The notes under the pieces: generated by a model
What the model was told of the DNA's origin: nothing
Databases searched by the model: none
What the model saw: only the letters and a program-made list of their open reading frames with translations
Assembly (NCBI RefSeq): GCF_014698475.1
Contig: NZ_JACJTB010000002.1
Span: 310,001-374,000, forward strand
Direction: 5' to 3'
From: Nostoc spongiaeforme FACHB-130
GTDB lineage: Bacteria; Cyanobacteriota; Cyanobacteriia; Cyanobacteriales; Nostocaceae
DNA length: 64,000 nt
Shown: piece by piece, positions 63,187 through 64,000 of the stretch
Position numbering within the stretch: position 1 is the stretch's first letter
How the letters are laid out: each line of letters begins with the position of its first letter
Made by a program: the position numbers and the translations under genes

Positions 63187-64000
63187 TTATCTCCGTTTGA
63201 GGTACTGGAGTACACCACGGGCGATCGCTTCTGCCATTTGATTTTGATAAGCTGAAGTCCGTAACTTCGCAATATCTTCCCGACCAGTTAAATAACCAGT
63301 CTCGACCAAAATTGAAGGCATAGAACTTTTTCTCAGGACAAAAAATCTGGCTCGGCGCACACCCCGATCTCGGACATTCACACTTTGCCGAATACTGTTA
63401 TGTACAGCCCGCGCTAGACCCAAACCACTGTCATAATAATAAGTTTCTAAACCACTGACATCGGGACGACCAGCGCCGGCAGAATTAGCGTGGATACTGA
63501 CAAACACATCAGCGTTGGCTCTCTCTGCTAATTGGACTCGTCCAGGAAGAGTCACAAAATAGTCAGAATTGCGCGTCATAATCACCTGCACACCATTTTG
63601 CTGTAAGATTTCCGCCACCCTTTTGCTAATGGGGAGAATGATATCTTTTTCACGGATACCACCAATACCAATTGCGCCGGGGTCTTTACCGCCATGTCCG
63701 GGGTCAATCACCACTACAACTCTGCCTTTGGGAATGGGGCGTGTGTTAACTGGAGGTCGGGAAGTAGAATTTTCATTAGGATCTGGTAATTGGCCGCGCT
63801 CTGAAGGAAAAGGCAATGTGCCAGGAACTGTGACAACTCGGCGCTCACCTTGTAATTGCAGTGCTACTTCGTCATTATTTTGGTTAATTTGCCCAAATTG
63901 TATTCCCGCCGCAGGTTGAACTAAGATCACCACCGTGTTCGAGTCTGGTGTTTGCAGGCGCACCCGCAAAATGGGACTGTTGGCATTCAATGTAGGGCCT
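63187..64000 (-). CDS. N-acetylmuramoyl-L-alanine amidase, N-terminus cut by window edge (AmiC1-like)
   Basis: The visible 270 residues include the end of an AMIN region (NANSPILRVRLQTPDS), a Pro-rich linker and a full Amidase_3 domain: VVIDPGHGGKDPGAIGIGG, EKDIILPISKRV, VFVSIHANSAG and SILVETGYLTGRED. It is very similar to the downstream amidase, pointing to tandem duplication. The frame is open to the right edge, so the signal peptide and first AMIN lie outside. Confidence 0.9.
   Translation of the reverse strand, partial: GPTLNANSPILRVRLQTPDSNTVVILVQPAAGIQFGQINQNNDEVALQLQGERRVVTVPGTLPFPSERGQLPDPNENSTSRPPVNTRPIPKGRVVVVIDPGHGGKDPGAIGIGGIREKDIILPISKRVAEILQQNGVQVIMTRNSDYFVTLPGRVQLAERANADVFVSIHANSAGAGRPDVSGLETYYYDSGLGLARAVHNSIRQSVNVRDRGVRRARFFVLRKSSMPSILVETGYLTGREDIAKLRTSAYQNQMAEAIARGVLQYLKRR

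Overview
The window is chromosomal DNA from a filamentous, heterocyst-forming cyanobacterium (Nostocales, Nostoc/Anabaena-like). Three kinds of evidence support this. It carries photosystem I genes (psaF, psaJ, psaL) and other cyanobacterial markers (crtD, sucrose synthase, Tic22, SLH-porin, solanesyl diphosphate synthase). It carries heterocyst genes: hetZ-patU, a HetC-type exporter with a HetP-type protein, and tandem amiC amidases. The DNA is AT-rich, with many GCGATCGC (HIP1) sites and short heptanucleotide repeats between genes. All assignments are from reading the sequence; no database search was run.

Layout. 1-8.2 kb: secreted and envelope proteins (baeRF-type protein, DUF1361 membrane protein, SLH/OprB porin, lipoprotein). 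8.6-14.7 kb: fructosamine-kinase family protein, M16 protease, Fic protein, CrtD. 15-20.4 kb: a GH65 phosphorylase/beta-phosphoglucomutase fusion and sucrose synthase. 20.7-29.3 kb: a secretion/differentiation locus with a HlyD adaptor, a SurA/PpiC-like protein, a PEP-CTERM protein, a small precursor with a double-glycine leader, a CNB-C39 peptidase-ABC exporter (HetC-type) and a HetP-type protein. 29.4-31.3 kb: a two-gene Septu-like (PtuA/PtuB) defence pair. 31.4-43 kb: housekeeping genes (metallophosphoesterase, pdhB, secDF, Sua5/TsaC, prmC, tic22) with a small HTH protein and a degenerate histidine kinase. 43.9 kb: tRNA-Pro. 44.3-53.8 kb: GNAT, ACT-domain protein, hydrolase, tsaD, psaF-psaJ-psaL, gmk, remA-like and a TgpA-type transglutaminase. 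54.2-58.1 kb: patU-hetZ and solanesyl diphosphate synthase. 59.3-64 kb: small membrane protein, murI and two AMIN/Amidase_3 cell-wall amidases; the second is cut by the window edge.

The most interesting region is 20.7-29.3 kb. A complete C39 catalytic triad in the exporter and a nearby small protein whose leader ends in Gly-Gly suggest a matched exporter-substrate pair, beside a HetP-family commitment regulator. The palindromic motif GCCA-N3-TGGC occurs four times in the intergenic DNA of this locus, once inside a perfect 31-bp palindrome. An NtcA-type box (GTA-N8-TAC) with a well-spaced -10 element lies about 390 bp before the exporter gene, like the long NtcA-dependent leader known for Anabaena hetC. 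Together these suggest a nitrogen-controlled peptide-export module tied to cell differentiation.

The non-coding DNA is also rich. A dispersed element bounded by TAGTACA/TGTACTA occurs at least five times, some copies carrying extra inserted sequence, and repeat-like sequence has been captured inside reading frames (TgpA, the GH65-PGM linker, and the DNA just before the fructosamine-kinase start).
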